Origin: Actinoallomurus sp.
GTDB taxonomy: Bacteria > Actinomycetota > Actinomycetes > Streptosporangiales > Streptosporangiaceae
Reading direction: 5' to 3'
DNA: 49,258 bases
Assembly: GCA_025964685.1 (NCBI GenBank)
Contig: JAOPYG010000264.1
Span: forward strand, 1 to 49,258
Shown here: in pieces, positions 16,161 through 23,895 of the stretch
Layout: each line of letters opens with the position of its first letter
Numbering within the stretch: the first letter of the stretch is position 1
The notes under the pieces: generated by a model
Told to the model about the DNA's origin: nothing
Database searches by the model: none
The model's input: only the letters and a program-made list of their open reading frames with translations
Made by a program: the position numbers and the translations under genes

Positions 16161-17017
16161 GCGTCCACCCCGTTCGGATACCAGGTGAAGTACGCCTCCA
16201 TGGTGTGGAACAGGTCCAGGTTGTCGGCATAGTCGGCCTTGCGGGCGCCGGCGATGCCCATCATGAGCATGAAGTCCATGAAGCCGTGGGTGGCGTTGCC
16301 CGGCGCGTGCAGGCTGTCGAGCGTGACCTCGGCCAGGCACGCCTCGATGTCACCGCCGGCGATCCACTCGACCGCCTTCGCGTCGAACTCCGGGTCGGGG
16401 CCGTGCGGGCCGAACTGCCGTGGGCCGCCCAGTTCGAGCGACAGGTGGCCGGTGCCGATCACCGCGACGCGCAGGTCGCTCGGCCACGCGTCGATCAGCT
16501 CCCGTATCGCCCGGCCGAGCTGCACGAACCGCTCCGGGCGCGGCAGCGGCGGGGCGAAGATGTTGGTGTAGACCGGCACGATCGGCAGGTCGTTCTGCGG
16601 CCGCACAGTGAAGATCGGGCACGTGATCGAGTGGTCGACCCGCAGCTCGTTGCTGAACGCCAGGTCGAAGCCCCGGTCGATGCCCTCCCGCAGGATGTAG
16701 CCCGACAGCTCCTCGTGGCCCTTCAGCAGCAGCCTGGGCAGGCCGAACTCGCGCTCTTCGTTGTAGTAGTTCCCGTCGTAGAACGGGGCCTTGCCGACCA
16801 GGAACTGCGGCATGTTGTCGAGCCACAGCTGGTGGAAGTGGTCCGAGCCGACCATGACCAGCACGTCGGGGCGGGCCCGCGTCAGCGTCTCGCGGTAGGC
16901 CACGACCTTGCGCACCCACTCCGCGGCGAAGGGTGGCGCCTCGTCGGCGGGCAGCCGGCTGGTGCGGTAGTAGAACGGATGATGCGTCGTAGCCAGAATC
17001 GCGACGAGCTTCGCCAT
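16157..17017 (-). CDS. Extradiol ring-cleavage dioxygenase catalytic (LigB-like) subunit
   Basis: A 286-residue class III extradiol dioxygenase that opens a catechol ring next to the diol with Fe(II) and oxygen. His12 in LATTHHPF and His60 in GSDHFHQ match the iron ligands of LigB. GTGHLSLELGGP carries the conserved second-sphere His, and the Glu ligand is expected in the C-terminal third. ATHGFMDFMLMMG is a typical late segment. It is the first gene of a three-gene minus-strand unit (ligB, ligA, amidohydrolase), divergent from an IclR regulator. The substrate is unproved: protocatechuate, gallate and 2,3-type acids are all possible. Confidence 0.88.
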   Translation of the reverse strand: MAKLVAILATTHHPFYYRTSRLPADEAPPFAAEWVRKVVAYRETLTRARPDVLVMVGSDHFHQLWLDNMPQFLVGKAPFYDGNYYNEEREFGLPRLLLKGHEELSGYILREGIDRGFDLAFSNELRVDHSITCPIFTVRPQNDLPIVPVYTNIFAPPLPRPERFVQLGRAIRELIDAWPSDLRVAVIGTGHLSLELGGPRQFGPHGPDPEFDAKAVEWIAGGDIEACLAEVTLDSLHAPGNATHGFMDFMLMMGIAGARKADYADNLDLFHTMEAYFTWYPNGVDA

Positions 17018-17047
17018 CGTGACGATCCTCCCTCACGGGCCGCCTAG

Positions 17048-17061
17048 CGGACGTTCGTCCG
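17048..17061. promoter_or_regulatory. Predicted IclR operator, ligB side
   Basis: CGGACGTTCGTCCG has CGGAC and GTCCG arms separated by four bases. The same arm pattern occurs at 18059-18072 upstream of the CoA-transferase gene. The site lies between the ligB promoter (TTGACA at 17104-17109, ACATCT at 17081-17086, minus strand) and the ligB start, where a repressor would block transcription. Confidence 0.6.
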
Positions 17062-17080
17062 GCGAGCGGCGTTAGGGGAA

Positions 17081-17109
17081 AGATGTCGCGGGTTCGCCGA
17101 AGGTGTCAA
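17081..17109 (-). promoter_or_regulatory. Promoter of the ligB-ligA-amidohydrolase unit
   Basis: On the minus strand TTGACA (17104-17109) and ACATCT (17081-17086) are 17 bases apart. The -35 box is a consensus match and the distance to the ligB start is about 60 bases. Confidence 0.55.
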
Positions 17110-17189
17110 GGGCCTCGGCGGACTGTTCCCGGGCGGTGGGCCGCTGTGCGACCATTCTCGGGATGTCACGTCGAGCAGGGAGGTTCGCC

Positions 17190-18008
17190 ATGGCCGGGCG
17201 CGGCACGGGTCCCGACTTCGTCGAGGCGCTCGCTCGAGGGCTCGACGTCCTGTCCTGCTTCGACGAGCGGCATCCGCGGATGACGTTGACCGAGGTCGCC
17301 GCCGCCGCCGGCCTGGCGCGCCCGACCGCGCGCCGGCTGCTGCTGACCCTGCGGGAGCTCGGTTACGTCCGCGCCGAGGACGGCGCCTTCGCACTGACCC
17401 CGCGGGTGCTGCGCCTGGGCATGGCGTACGTGGGCGCGCTCGGGCTGTGGGACATCGCACGGCCCCACATGGAGGACCTGGTGGCCCGCACCGGCGAGTC
17501 GTCCTCGATGTCACAGCTCGACGGCGGGGACATCGTCTATATGGCCCGCGCGTCGGTGCCCAAGATCATCACCTTGCGGGTGGAGATCGGCACGCGGTTC
17601 CCCGCGCCGCGCACCTCACAGGGAAAGGTGCTGCTGGCGGCGCTCGACGCCGACGCGCTCCGCCGCGCTCTCGCCGAGCCCAGCCGTGCCGGCCTGCCCA
17701 CGTTCCTGCCGCTCGACCCGGTCGAGCTCGAAGAGGAGCTGCTCACCGTACGAGCGCGTGGCTGGGCCCTCGCGGACGAGGAGCTGGCCCCGGGCATCCG
17801 CTCGGTCGCGGTGCCGGTCCGCGACGGTGCCGGCGCGGTGCGCGCCGCGATGAACGTCACCGTGCACGCGGCCGAGACCAGCGTCGACGTCCTGGTCGGC
17901 GAGCACCTGCCGCGGCTGCTGCGCACGGCCGGCGAGGTCTCGGCGGAGTGGGCGCTCTGGCAGTCCCGGCCGCACGCCGAGGTCGCCGCGGACCGCACCG
18001 CGGGGTAG
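17190..18008 (+). CDS. IclR-family transcriptional regulator (PcaR/PobR-like)
   Basis: A 272-residue regulator. The N-terminal winged helix covers ALARGLDVLSCFDERHPRMTL through GLARPTARRLLLTLRELGYV, with the RPTARR recognition helix that is typical of the PcaR/PobR/PcaU group of aromatic-acid regulators. The C-terminal effector domain has YMARASVPKIITLRVEIGTRFPAPRTSQGKVLL-type sequence and ADEELAPGIRSVAVPV. The ATG at 17190 is preferred over an upstream ATG because GGGAGG precedes it by six bases. It is divergent from the ligB unit and followed by the CoA-transferase gene. An aromatic acid or its CoA ester is a likely effector. Confidence 0.9.
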   Translation: MAGRGTGPDFVEALARGLDVLSCFDERHPRMTLTEVAAAAGLARPTARRLLLTLRELGYVRAEDGAFALTPRVLRLGMAYVGALGLWDIARPHMEDLVARTGESSSMSQLDGGDIVYMARASVPKIITLRVEIGTRFPAPRTSQGKVLLAALDADALRRALAEPSRAGLPTFLPLDPVELEEELLTVRARGWALADEELAPGIRSVAVPVRDGAGAVRAAMNVTVHAAETSVDVLVGEHLPRLLRTAGEVSAEWALWQSRPHAEVAADRTAG

Positions 18009-18026
18009 CCCCATCCACGGACCCCG

Positions 18027-18072
18027 TTGACAGATGCCGCGTCACGCGACCAGAGTGGCGGACAATTGTCCG
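18027..18072 (+). promoter_or_regulatory. Promoter and predicted IclR operator of the CoA-transferase operon
   Basis: TTGACA (18027-18032) and CAGAGT (18051-18056) are 18 bases apart. The perfect 14-base palindrome CGGACAATTGTCCG (18059-18072) begins three bases after the -10 box, over the transcription start. Its CGGAC-N4-GTCCG arms match the ligB-side site. Confidence 0.65.
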
Positions 18073-18092
18073 TATCGCGGTTGAGGAGCCTC

Positions 18093-19274
18093 ATGTCAGC
18101 ACCAGGATCCGGCAACTCCGGTCCGCTGTCGGGCATCGTGGTGGCCGATTTCTCCCGCGTGCTGGCGGGCCCGTACTGCACGATGCTGCTCGCGGACCTC
18201 GGCGCCGACGTCATCAAGGTCGAGGGCCCGGCCGGCGACGACACCCGGCACTGGGTGCCGCCCGTACGCGACGGCGTGGGCACCTACTACCTTGCGGTCA
18301 ACCGCAACAAGCGCTCCATCGTGCTCGACCTGGCGGACGCGTCAGGCGCCGAGGTGGCACACGCCCTGTCCGCGCGGGCCGACGTGTTCATCCACAACTT
18401 CAAGCCGGGCGGCCTGGCGAAGTTCGGCCTCGACTACGACGCGGTGGCCGCGCGCAACGCGGGTGTCATCTATTGCTCGATCAGCGGCTTCGGCTCGGCC
18501 GGGGGCGCGTCGCTGCCCGGCTACGACCTGCTCGTCCAGGGCATGTCGGGCCTCATGAGCCTCACTGGGGGCCCCGAAGGACCGCCGTACCGCTCCGGCA
18601 TCTCCGTCTTCGACATCATGACCGGCCTGCAGTCCGCGGTGGGCATCCTCGCGGCGCTGCACCACCGCGACGTCACGGGCGAGGGCCAGCACATCGAGAC
18701 GAACCTGCTGTCCACTGCTCTTTCCACGATGGTCAACCAGGTGTCGGCGTACATCGCCGGCGACGTGGTGCCGCACCGGATGGGCAACGCGCACCTGAGC
18801 CTGTTCCCGTACGAACCGCTCCCCACCGGCGATGGTGAGCTGATCGTGGTCGCCGGGAACGACGGGCAGTTCCGCCGGCTGTGCGCCGCGCTCGGCGTCG
18901 CCGAGCTGGCCGACGACGAGCGGTTCGCGACCGTCGGGCAGCGCAATGACAACCGCGAGGAACTCCGGCCGCTGCTGCTCGGACGGCTGGCCACCCGGTC
19001 GGCGCAGGAGTGGTTCGCCGTCCTCACCGACGCGGGTATCCCCTGCGGTCCGATCAACGACGTACGCGGCGGTGTGGAGCTCGCCGACGAGCTCGGCCTC
19101 GAACCGGTCGTGTCGGCCGGGGGCGTGCCGACGGTCCGCAACCCGGTCCGCATGTCGGCCACCCCCGCGCGCTACGACCTCGCCCCGCCCGCTCTGGACG
19201 CCCACGGCGACGAGGTACGAGCCTGGCTCGGCCTTCCCGCACGGGACGACGACCCGGAAGGACCCCTCGCGTGA
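18093..19274 (+). CDS. CaiB/BaiF (class III) CoA-transferase
   Basis: A 393-residue enzyme that moves CoA from an acyl-CoA donor to a carboxylic acid. It has the family opening SGIVVADFSRVLAGPYCTMLLADLGADVIKVE, the KRSIVLDL segment and LPGYDLLVQGMSGLMS with Asp145 as the predicted catalytic nucleophile. The C-terminal domain has AGIPCGPINDV. GAGG precedes the ATG at 18093. The citryl-CoA-lyase-like gene overlaps its stop by four bases, which suggests that the CoA ester it makes is the substrate of that lyase. With the neighbouring extradiol dioxygenase, a meta-cleavage-derived tricarboxylic acid is the suggested acceptor; this is inference. Confidence 0.88.
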   Translation: MSAPGSGNSGPLSGIVVADFSRVLAGPYCTMLLADLGADVIKVEGPAGDDTRHWVPPVRDGVGTYYLAVNRNKRSIVLDLADASGAEVAHALSARADVFIHNFKPGGLAKFGLDYDAVAARNAGVIYCSISGFGSAGGASLPGYDLLVQGMSGLMSLTGGPEGPPYRSGISVFDIMTGLQSAVGILAALHHRDVTGEGQHIETNLLSTALSTMVNQVSAYIAGDVVPHRMGNAHLSLFPYEPLPTGDGELIVVAGNDGQFRRLCAALGVAELADDERFATVGQRNDNREELRPLLLGRLATRSAQEWFAVLTDAGIPCGPINDVRGGVELADELGLEPVVSAGGVPTVRNPVRMSATPARYDLAPPALDAHGDEVRAWLGLPARDDDPEGPLA

Positions 19275-20074
19275 CCCAGCCCGTCCCGGAGTTCCCCACC
19301 TCGATCGGCACGTCGGACCCGACGACCATCACCCTGCTCGGCCAGGACCTCGCGCGTGACCTGATGGGCAAGGTGAGCTTCGGGGAGCTGGCGTACTGGC
19401 TGCTCACGCTGCATCGGCCCACGCCACAGCAGTCGCGGCTGTTCGAGGCGGTGCTGCTCGGCCTCGCCGACCACGGGTTCACCCCGACCGCCATCGCCGC
19501 GCGGCTGACGTACCTCAGCGCGCCCGACGCGATTCAGGGGGCACTCGCCGCCGGACTCCTCGGCGGCGGATCACGGTTCCTGGGCGTCACCGAGGACACC
19601 GGCCGCTTCCTCGCCGAGGTCCTCGCCGACGCGGGCGAGCCGCCGTCGGACGACGCCGGCTGGGACGCCCTGGCCGAACGCGCCGTCACCGCGCGGAAGG
19701 CCGCCGGCCGGCTGGTCCCCGGTTTGGGCCACCCGGTGCACAAGCAGGGCGATCCGCGCACGCCGGTCATCATCCGCATCGCACGCGATGAGGGCCTGTA
19801 CGGTCCGCACCTCGCGCTGTTCGAGGCGGTCGGCCGCGTCCATCCGCGGATCCTCGGCAGGACCTTGCCCCTCAACGGCGCCGGGGTCAGCGGCGCGGCA
19901 CTCGCCGACCTGGGCCTTCCGCTCGAGCTGCTCCGCGGGACGGTGCTCCTCGCCCGCTGCGCCGGCCTGCTGGGTCACCTCGCGGAGGAGATCCGGCGCC
20001 CCATGGCCGACTCGATCTACATGACCGTCGATCGCAACGCCGTCTACGTCAGCCCGGACGACCAGGACGCCTGA
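19271..20074 (+). CDS. Citryl-CoA-lyase-like protein (citrate synthase superfamily)
   Basis: A 267-residue protein, shorter than citrate synthase (about 370-430) but with the core fold. GKVSFGELAYWLLTLHRPTP is the citryl-CoA-lyase-type N-terminal segment. LVPGLGHPVHKQGDPRTP corresponds to the second catalytic His region of citrate synthase, while the first His motif (HGGA) is replaced by LGGGSRFLG. The C-terminus has EEIRRPMADSIYM. The GTG start overlaps the CoA-transferase stop (GTGA). Retro-Claisen cleavage of a citryl- or citramalyl-type CoA ester to an acyl-CoA and an oxoacid is the expected reaction; the natural substrate is not known. Confidence 0.8.
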   Translation: MTQPVPEFPTSIGTSDPTTITLLGQDLARDLMGKVSFGELAYWLLTLHRPTPQQSRLFEAVLLGLADHGFTPTAIAARLTYLSAPDAIQGALAAGLLGGGSRFLGVTEDTGRFLAEVLADAGEPPSDDAGWDALAERAVTARKAAGRLVPGLGHPVHKQGDPRTPVIIRIARDEGLYGPHLALFEAVGRVHPRILGRTLPLNGAGVSGAALADLGLPLELLRGTVLLARCAGLLGHLAEEIRRPMADSIYMTVDRNAVYVSPDDQDA

Positions 20075-20137
20075 CGCTTTCGCGGCAATTCCGCCTCCAC
20101 GGGTGCCGGCGGGAGCCGGGCGGGGGATGATGGGGCG

Positions 20138-20767
20138 ATGCCGGACGAGGTAGATCTCACGACTCGGCGGGTCCGGAACCCCTGGGGCCAGGGTGAGCGG
20201 CTGCGTACGGACATCCTGGACGCGGCCGTGGGCCTGCTGTCCGAACTCGGTGGCGAAGAGGCGCTGACGATCCGCGGCGTCGCGCGGGCGGTGGGCATCG
20301 CCCCCGCCAGCATCTACCAGCACTTCGCCGACAAGGCGGCGCTCGTCCGTGCTGTGGTGGAGTACGACTACGAGCGGCTCTCGGCCGTCATGCGCGAGGC
20401 CGATGAGAGCGTGGAGCCGGACGACGCGGTCGGCCGGGTACGCGCGCAGATCCACGCCTACTGCCGGTTCGCCATCGCCAACCCCGGCCACTACCGGCTG
20501 ATGCTCGGCAACCGGCGCCTCACGGGCCAAGAGCCCGGCACGCGGCCCCGGGGGCCGCTGCTGCCCATCGTGGAGGCGGTCATCGCCGCCTTCGAGCGGT
20601 GCGAGCGGGCCGGCAAGCGGCTGCGGCTGCCCAGTGAACGCGCGGCCGTGATGGTCTTCGTGGGCACCCACGGGCGGGTCGCGCTCTACCACTCCGACCG
20701 GCAGGGCAACGGCGCCGACCGCATCCTGCCGTTCGTCGACGAGCTGATCTCACTGGTGTTTGACTAG
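20138..20767 (+). CDS. TetR-family transcriptional regulator
   Basis: A 209-residue regulator. The DNA-binding domain runs RTDILDAAVGLLSELGGEEALTI and RGVARAVGIAPASIYQHFADKAALVRAVV. The C-terminal part (YCRFAIANPGHYRLMLGNRR) is the TetR_C_13/WHG-type ligand domain, often controlling nearby oxidoreductases. It is read toward the cytochrome P450 gene, 134 bases away, whose upstream region has a dyad that could be its operator. ATG at 20138 gives a standard-length protein. Confidence 0.88.
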   Translation: MPDEVDLTTRRVRNPWGQGERLRTDILDAAVGLLSELGGEEALTIRGVARAVGIAPASIYQHFADKAALVRAVVEYDYERLSAVMREADESVEPDDAVGRVRAQIHAYCRFAIANPGHYRLMLGNRRLTGQEPGTRPRGPLLPIVEAVIAAFERCERAGKRLRLPSERAAVMVFVGTHGRVALYHSDRQGNGADRILPFVDELISLVFD

Positions 20768-20787
20768 CGGGTCAACCGCTACTGATC

Positions 20788-20809
20788 AGGCAAAACGTGA
20801 CTTTTGCCT
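20788..20809. terminator. A/T-rich inverted repeat after tetR
   Basis: AGGCAAAA (20788-20795) and TTTTGCCT (20802-20809) are perfect complements across a six-base loop, 21 bases after the tetR stop. It could end the tetR transcript, or be a protein site in front of the P450 gene. Confidence 0.5.
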
Positions 20810-20860
20810 CATTCGCTCACTCTCCACACGCAAGGGCCGTTGGCCTATGCTAAGTAAATC

Positions 20861-20878
20861 GCCGAACAATCGTTCGGC
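20861..20878. promoter_or_regulatory. Predicted TetR operator upstream of the P450 gene
   Basis: GCCGAAC (20861-20867) and GTTCGGC (20872-20878) form a perfect seven-base dyad with a four-base centre, just downstream of a possible -10 box TATGCT (20846-20851) and ahead of the ribosome site AGGAGGT. Location suits repression by the neighbouring TetR. Confidence 0.55.
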
Positions 20879-20901
20879 AACGGTTCGTGTAGGAGGTCCC
20901 G

Positions 20902-22101
20902 ATGCCGGACACCCGCGTGCCCGCCTACCCGATGAAGCGCGACTGCCCGTTCGACCCACCGCCTGAGCTGCGCCGGATCCAGGCCGAGTCCCCGATCACC
21001 CGGGTCCGGCTCTGGGACGGCAGCAGCCCGTGGCTGATCACCGACTATCCCGATCAGCGCGCCGTGCTCTCGGACCCCCGCTTCAGCGCCGACGTGAGGA
21101 GACCCGGGTATCCCCACGTCACCGCGGCTTCGCAGGCCCGGCGCAGACGGTCGCGGTCGTTCATCTCGATGGACGAGCCCGAGCACGGCACGTATCGCAC
21201 GATGCTGACCGGGACCTTCATGATCAAGAAGGTGGAGGCTCTGCGCCCGAGGATCCAGCGGATCGTCGACCGCCGCATCGACGCGATGCTCGACGGTGGT
21301 CCCCCCGCCGACCTGGTCGCCGCCTTCGCGCTGCCGGTGCCCTCACTGGTCATCTGCGAACTGCTCGGCGTGCCGTACGCCGAGCACGCGTTCTTCCAGC
21401 GGTGCAGCCGGGTACTGGTCTCCAGCCGGTCGACGCCGGAGGAGGCGGTCGCCGCCGCGGACGAGCTGAAGGACTACCTGACGCGCCTGCTCGGCCTCAA
21501 GGCCGCCGACCCGGCGGACGACCTGCTCAGCCGCCTGGTCACCGAGCAGGCCGACACGATGTCCCGCTCCCAGATCGCCGACATGGCCATGCTGTTGCTG
21601 GTCGCCGGGCACGAGACGACCGCGAACATGATCGGGCTCGGCACACTGACCCTGCTCCAGCACCCGGACCAGCTCGCCGAACTGCGCGGGTCCGATGACC
21701 CCAAGCTGGTCGCCGGCGCGGTCGAGGAGCTGCTGCGCTACCTCAGCATCGTCCACAGCGGCCGCCGCCGGGTGGCCATCGAGGACGTCGAGATCGGAGG
21801 ACGGCTGATCAGGGCCGGTGAGGGCGTCATCGTGGCGACCGACGCCGGCAACCGCGACGCGACGGCGTTCCCCGACCCGGACGTACTCGACATCCACCGC
21901 CGGGCTCGCCACCACGTCGCCTTCGGCTACGGCGTCCACCAGTGCCTCGGCCAGCCACTCGCGCGGGTCGAGCTGCAGGTGGTCTACGGCACCCTCTACC
22001 GCCGCGTCCCGACGCTACGGCAGGCCGTGCCCCTGGAAGAGATCCGGTTCAAGCACGACATGCTCGTGTACGGCGTGCACGAGCTGCCCGTCTCCTGGTG
22101 A
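20902..22101 (+). CDS. Cytochrome P450 (CYP105-like class)
   Basis: A 399-residue soluble bacterial P450 monooxygenase. Landmarks are the C-helix segment, the I-helix oxygen-activation motif AGHETT (235-240), the K-helix ExxR (Glu276 to Arg279) and the haem-binding loop FGYGVHQCLGQPLARVEL with Cys348 as axial ligand. AGGAGGT precedes the ATG by six bases. A small ferredoxin gene follows 10 bases later and should deliver electrons. The overall pattern resembles CYP105-type enzymes that hydroxylate varied lipophilic compounds. The substrate is unknown and no biosynthetic cluster surrounds it; a catabolic or detoxifying role is equally possible. Confidence 0.92.
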   Translation: MPDTRVPAYPMKRDCPFDPPPELRRIQAESPITRVRLWDGSSPWLITDYPDQRAVLSDPRFSADVRRPGYPHVTAASQARRRRSRSFISMDEPEHGTYRTMLTGTFMIKKVEALRPRIQRIVDRRIDAMLDGGPPADLVAAFALPVPSLVICELLGVPYAEHAFFQRCSRVLVSSRSTPEEAVAAADELKDYLTRLLGLKAADPADDLLSRLVTEQADTMSRSQIADMAMLLLVAGHETTANMIGLGTLTLLQHPDQLAELRGSDDPKLVAGAVEELLRYLSIVHSGRRRVAIEDVEIGGRLIRAGEGVIVATDAGNRDATAFPDPDVLDIHRRARHHVAFGYGVHQCLGQPLARVELQVVYGTLYRRVPTLRQAVPLEEIRFKHDMLVYGVHELPVSW

Positions 22102-22111
22102 GGAGGATTAC

Positions 22112-22306
22112 ATGAAGGTCACCATCGATCAGGACAGGTGTATCGGCTCGGGACAGTGCGTACTGCTGGCCCCGGAGGTGTTCGACCAGCGTGACGAGGA
22201 CGGCATCGTCGTCCTCCTGCAGGAGGACCCACCGGCCGAGCTGGACGCCGACGTGGCCGAGGCAGCCCACGTCTGCCCCGGCCTCGCCATCAGCGTGGAG
22301 GGCTAG
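22112..22306 (+). CDS. Three-cysteine ferredoxin, P450 redox partner
   Basis: A 64-residue ferredoxin with DRCIGSGQCVLLAPEVF and HVCPG. The pattern has three usable cysteines (Cys10, Cys16, then Cys54 or nearby), where the second cysteine of the usual CxxCxxC run is replaced by Gly. This points to a [3Fe-4S] cluster, as in ferredoxins paired with actinomycete P450s such as SuaB/SubB. AGGAGG lies directly before the ATG and only ten bases separate it from the P450 stop, so it is the physiological electron donor by position. No ferredoxin reductase is in the window. Confidence 0.9.
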   Translation: MKVTIDQDRCIGSGQCVLLAPEVFDQRDEDGIVVLLQEDPPAELDADVAEAAHVCPGLAISVEG

Positions 22307-22392
22307 AGCCACGCTCCACAAAATCTGACGATCGCCGCATCCGGCCACGAACGCCGTAGCGGTGCTCCCAGGGCCGTTGGGAAGATCGCGCC

Positions 22393-23895
22393 ATGAGAAC
22401 CCCACGGCCGCAGGCGCCGATCGGTGGACGGGTCGAGTTCGCCGGGCTCCCCGTGGCGATCGTGGCCATCGGGCTGGTCGCGCTGCTGGGCGCGCTCTCG
22501 CCCCGGTACGGCTTTCACCGTGACGAGCTCTACTTCCTCCTCGCCGGCAGCCATCCCGCGTGGGGATACGTCGACCAGCCGCCGCTGACGCCGCTCCTCG
22601 CGAAGGGCGCCACCGCGCTGTTCGGTGACAGTCCCGCCGGGCTGAGGGTCCTCGCCACCTTGGCCTGTGGGGTGACCGTGCTCATGGTCGCCCTGATCGC
22701 ACGGGAGCTGGACGGTGGCCGCCGGGCGCAGGTGCTCGCCGCGCTGTCCGCGGCGGTGTCGGGGTTCGTGCTGGCGGTCGGGCACATGGTCTCCACCGCC
22801 ACGTTCGATCTGCTCGCGTGGCTGGTGATCGCCTGGTTGGCGCTGCGGCTGCTACGTACGGGCGACGGCCGCTGGTGGCTCGGCCTCGGCGCCGCGGTGG
22901 GTCTCGCGGCGGAGAACAAGTACCTGGTCGGGATGCTGGTCCTCGCTCTGCTCGCGGCGGTGTTCGTGGTGGGACCACGCGGCGTGCTGCGCGGCAGGTG
23001 GCTGGTCGCCGGAGTGGTCGTCGCGCTGGTCCTGGCGGCGCCCAACCTGTGGTGGCAGGCCACGCACGACTGGCCGCAGCTGACCGTGGCCGGCGGCATC
23101 AGCTCCGACGACGGCGCCGAGAACCGCGTGCTGTTCGTCCCCATGCAGATCGCGTTCCTGTCCCCGTTGCTGGTCCCGGTGTGGATCGCGGGGTTCCTGC
23201 GCCTGTGGCGCGATCCCGCGCTCCGGTGGGCGCGGGCGCTCGCGCCGGCGTACCTGTTCCTGTGCGTGTTCGTGCTGGCGTCCGGCGGCAAGCCGTACTA
23301 CGCGCTACCGCTGCTCCTCGTGCTGACGGCCGCGGGCTGTGAGCCGCTGGCGCGGTGGATGCGGGGCCGCCGGCGGGCGGCCACCGTGATCGCCGCCGGG
23401 GTGGTCGCGGCCGTGAGTTCCGCGCTGATCGCGCTGCCCGTACTCCCGGCCGACTCGATTTCCGTGGTGAACGCCATCAACGCCGAGCAGGGCGAGCAGG
23501 TCGGGTGGCCGGAGCTGACCTCAGCCGCCGCGGCCCAGTGGTCGGCGATCCCGCCCGAGCAACGCTCGCATGCCGTGATCTTCACCGAGAACTACGGCGA
23601 GGCGGGAGCGATCGCGCGGTACGGGCCGCGGCACGGCCTGCCGAGGCCGTACTCCGGGCACATGAGCAATGCCGACTGGGGTCCGCCACCCGACGCGGCC
23701 AACGGGCCGGTCCTGGTGATCCGCCAGAGCGGGGACGGGACCATCGGGCGGTTCTTCACCGGCTGCCGCGAGGTCGGCCGCGTGAACACCGGGCGAGACG
23801 TCGACAATGAAGAGCAGGGTGCCCACCTCACGCTCTGTTCCGGTACGACCCGCCCGTGGTCGGCGCTGTGGCCGGACCTACGGCACTACTACTGA
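22393..23895 (+). CDS. Glycosyltransferase family 39-like (PMT/ArnT-type) membrane protein
   Basis: A 500-residue polytopic membrane protein with about ten hydrophobic segments. GFHRDELYFLLAGSHPAWG and then GYVDQPPLTPLLAK are the first-loop motif of the PMT_2/ArnT superfamily, with an acidic pair expected to act in catalysis. AAVGLAAENKYLVGMLVL is another landmark. Members transfer a sugar from a polyprenyl-phosphate donor to a surface acceptor outside the membrane. The C-terminal 150 residues form a soluble extracytoplasmic domain with FTENYGEAGAI. Its end overlaps the convergent SGNH gene by 18 bases. Donor and acceptor are unknown. Confidence 0.85.
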   Translation: MRTPRPQAPIGGRVEFAGLPVAIVAIGLVALLGALSPRYGFHRDELYFLLAGSHPAWGYVDQPPLTPLLAKGATALFGDSPAGLRVLATLACGVTVLMVALIARELDGGRRAQVLAALSAAVSGFVLAVGHMVSTATFDLLAWLVIAWLALRLLRTGDGRWWLGLGAAVGLAAENKYLVGMLVLALLAAVFVVGPRGVLRGRWLVAGVVVALVLAAPNLWWQATHDWPQLTVAGGISSDDGAENRVLFVPMQIAFLSPLLVPVWIAGFLRLWRDPALRWARALAPAYLFLCVFVLASGGKPYYALPLLLVLTAAGCEPLARWMRGRRRAATVIAAGVVAAVSSALIALPVLPADSISVVNAINAEQGEQVGWPELTSAAAAQWSAIPPEQRSHAVIFTENYGEAGAIARYGPRHGLPRPYSGHMSNADWGPPPDAANGPVLVIRQSGDGTIGRFFTGCREVGRVNTGRDVDNEEQGAHLTLCSGTTRPWSALWPDLRHYY

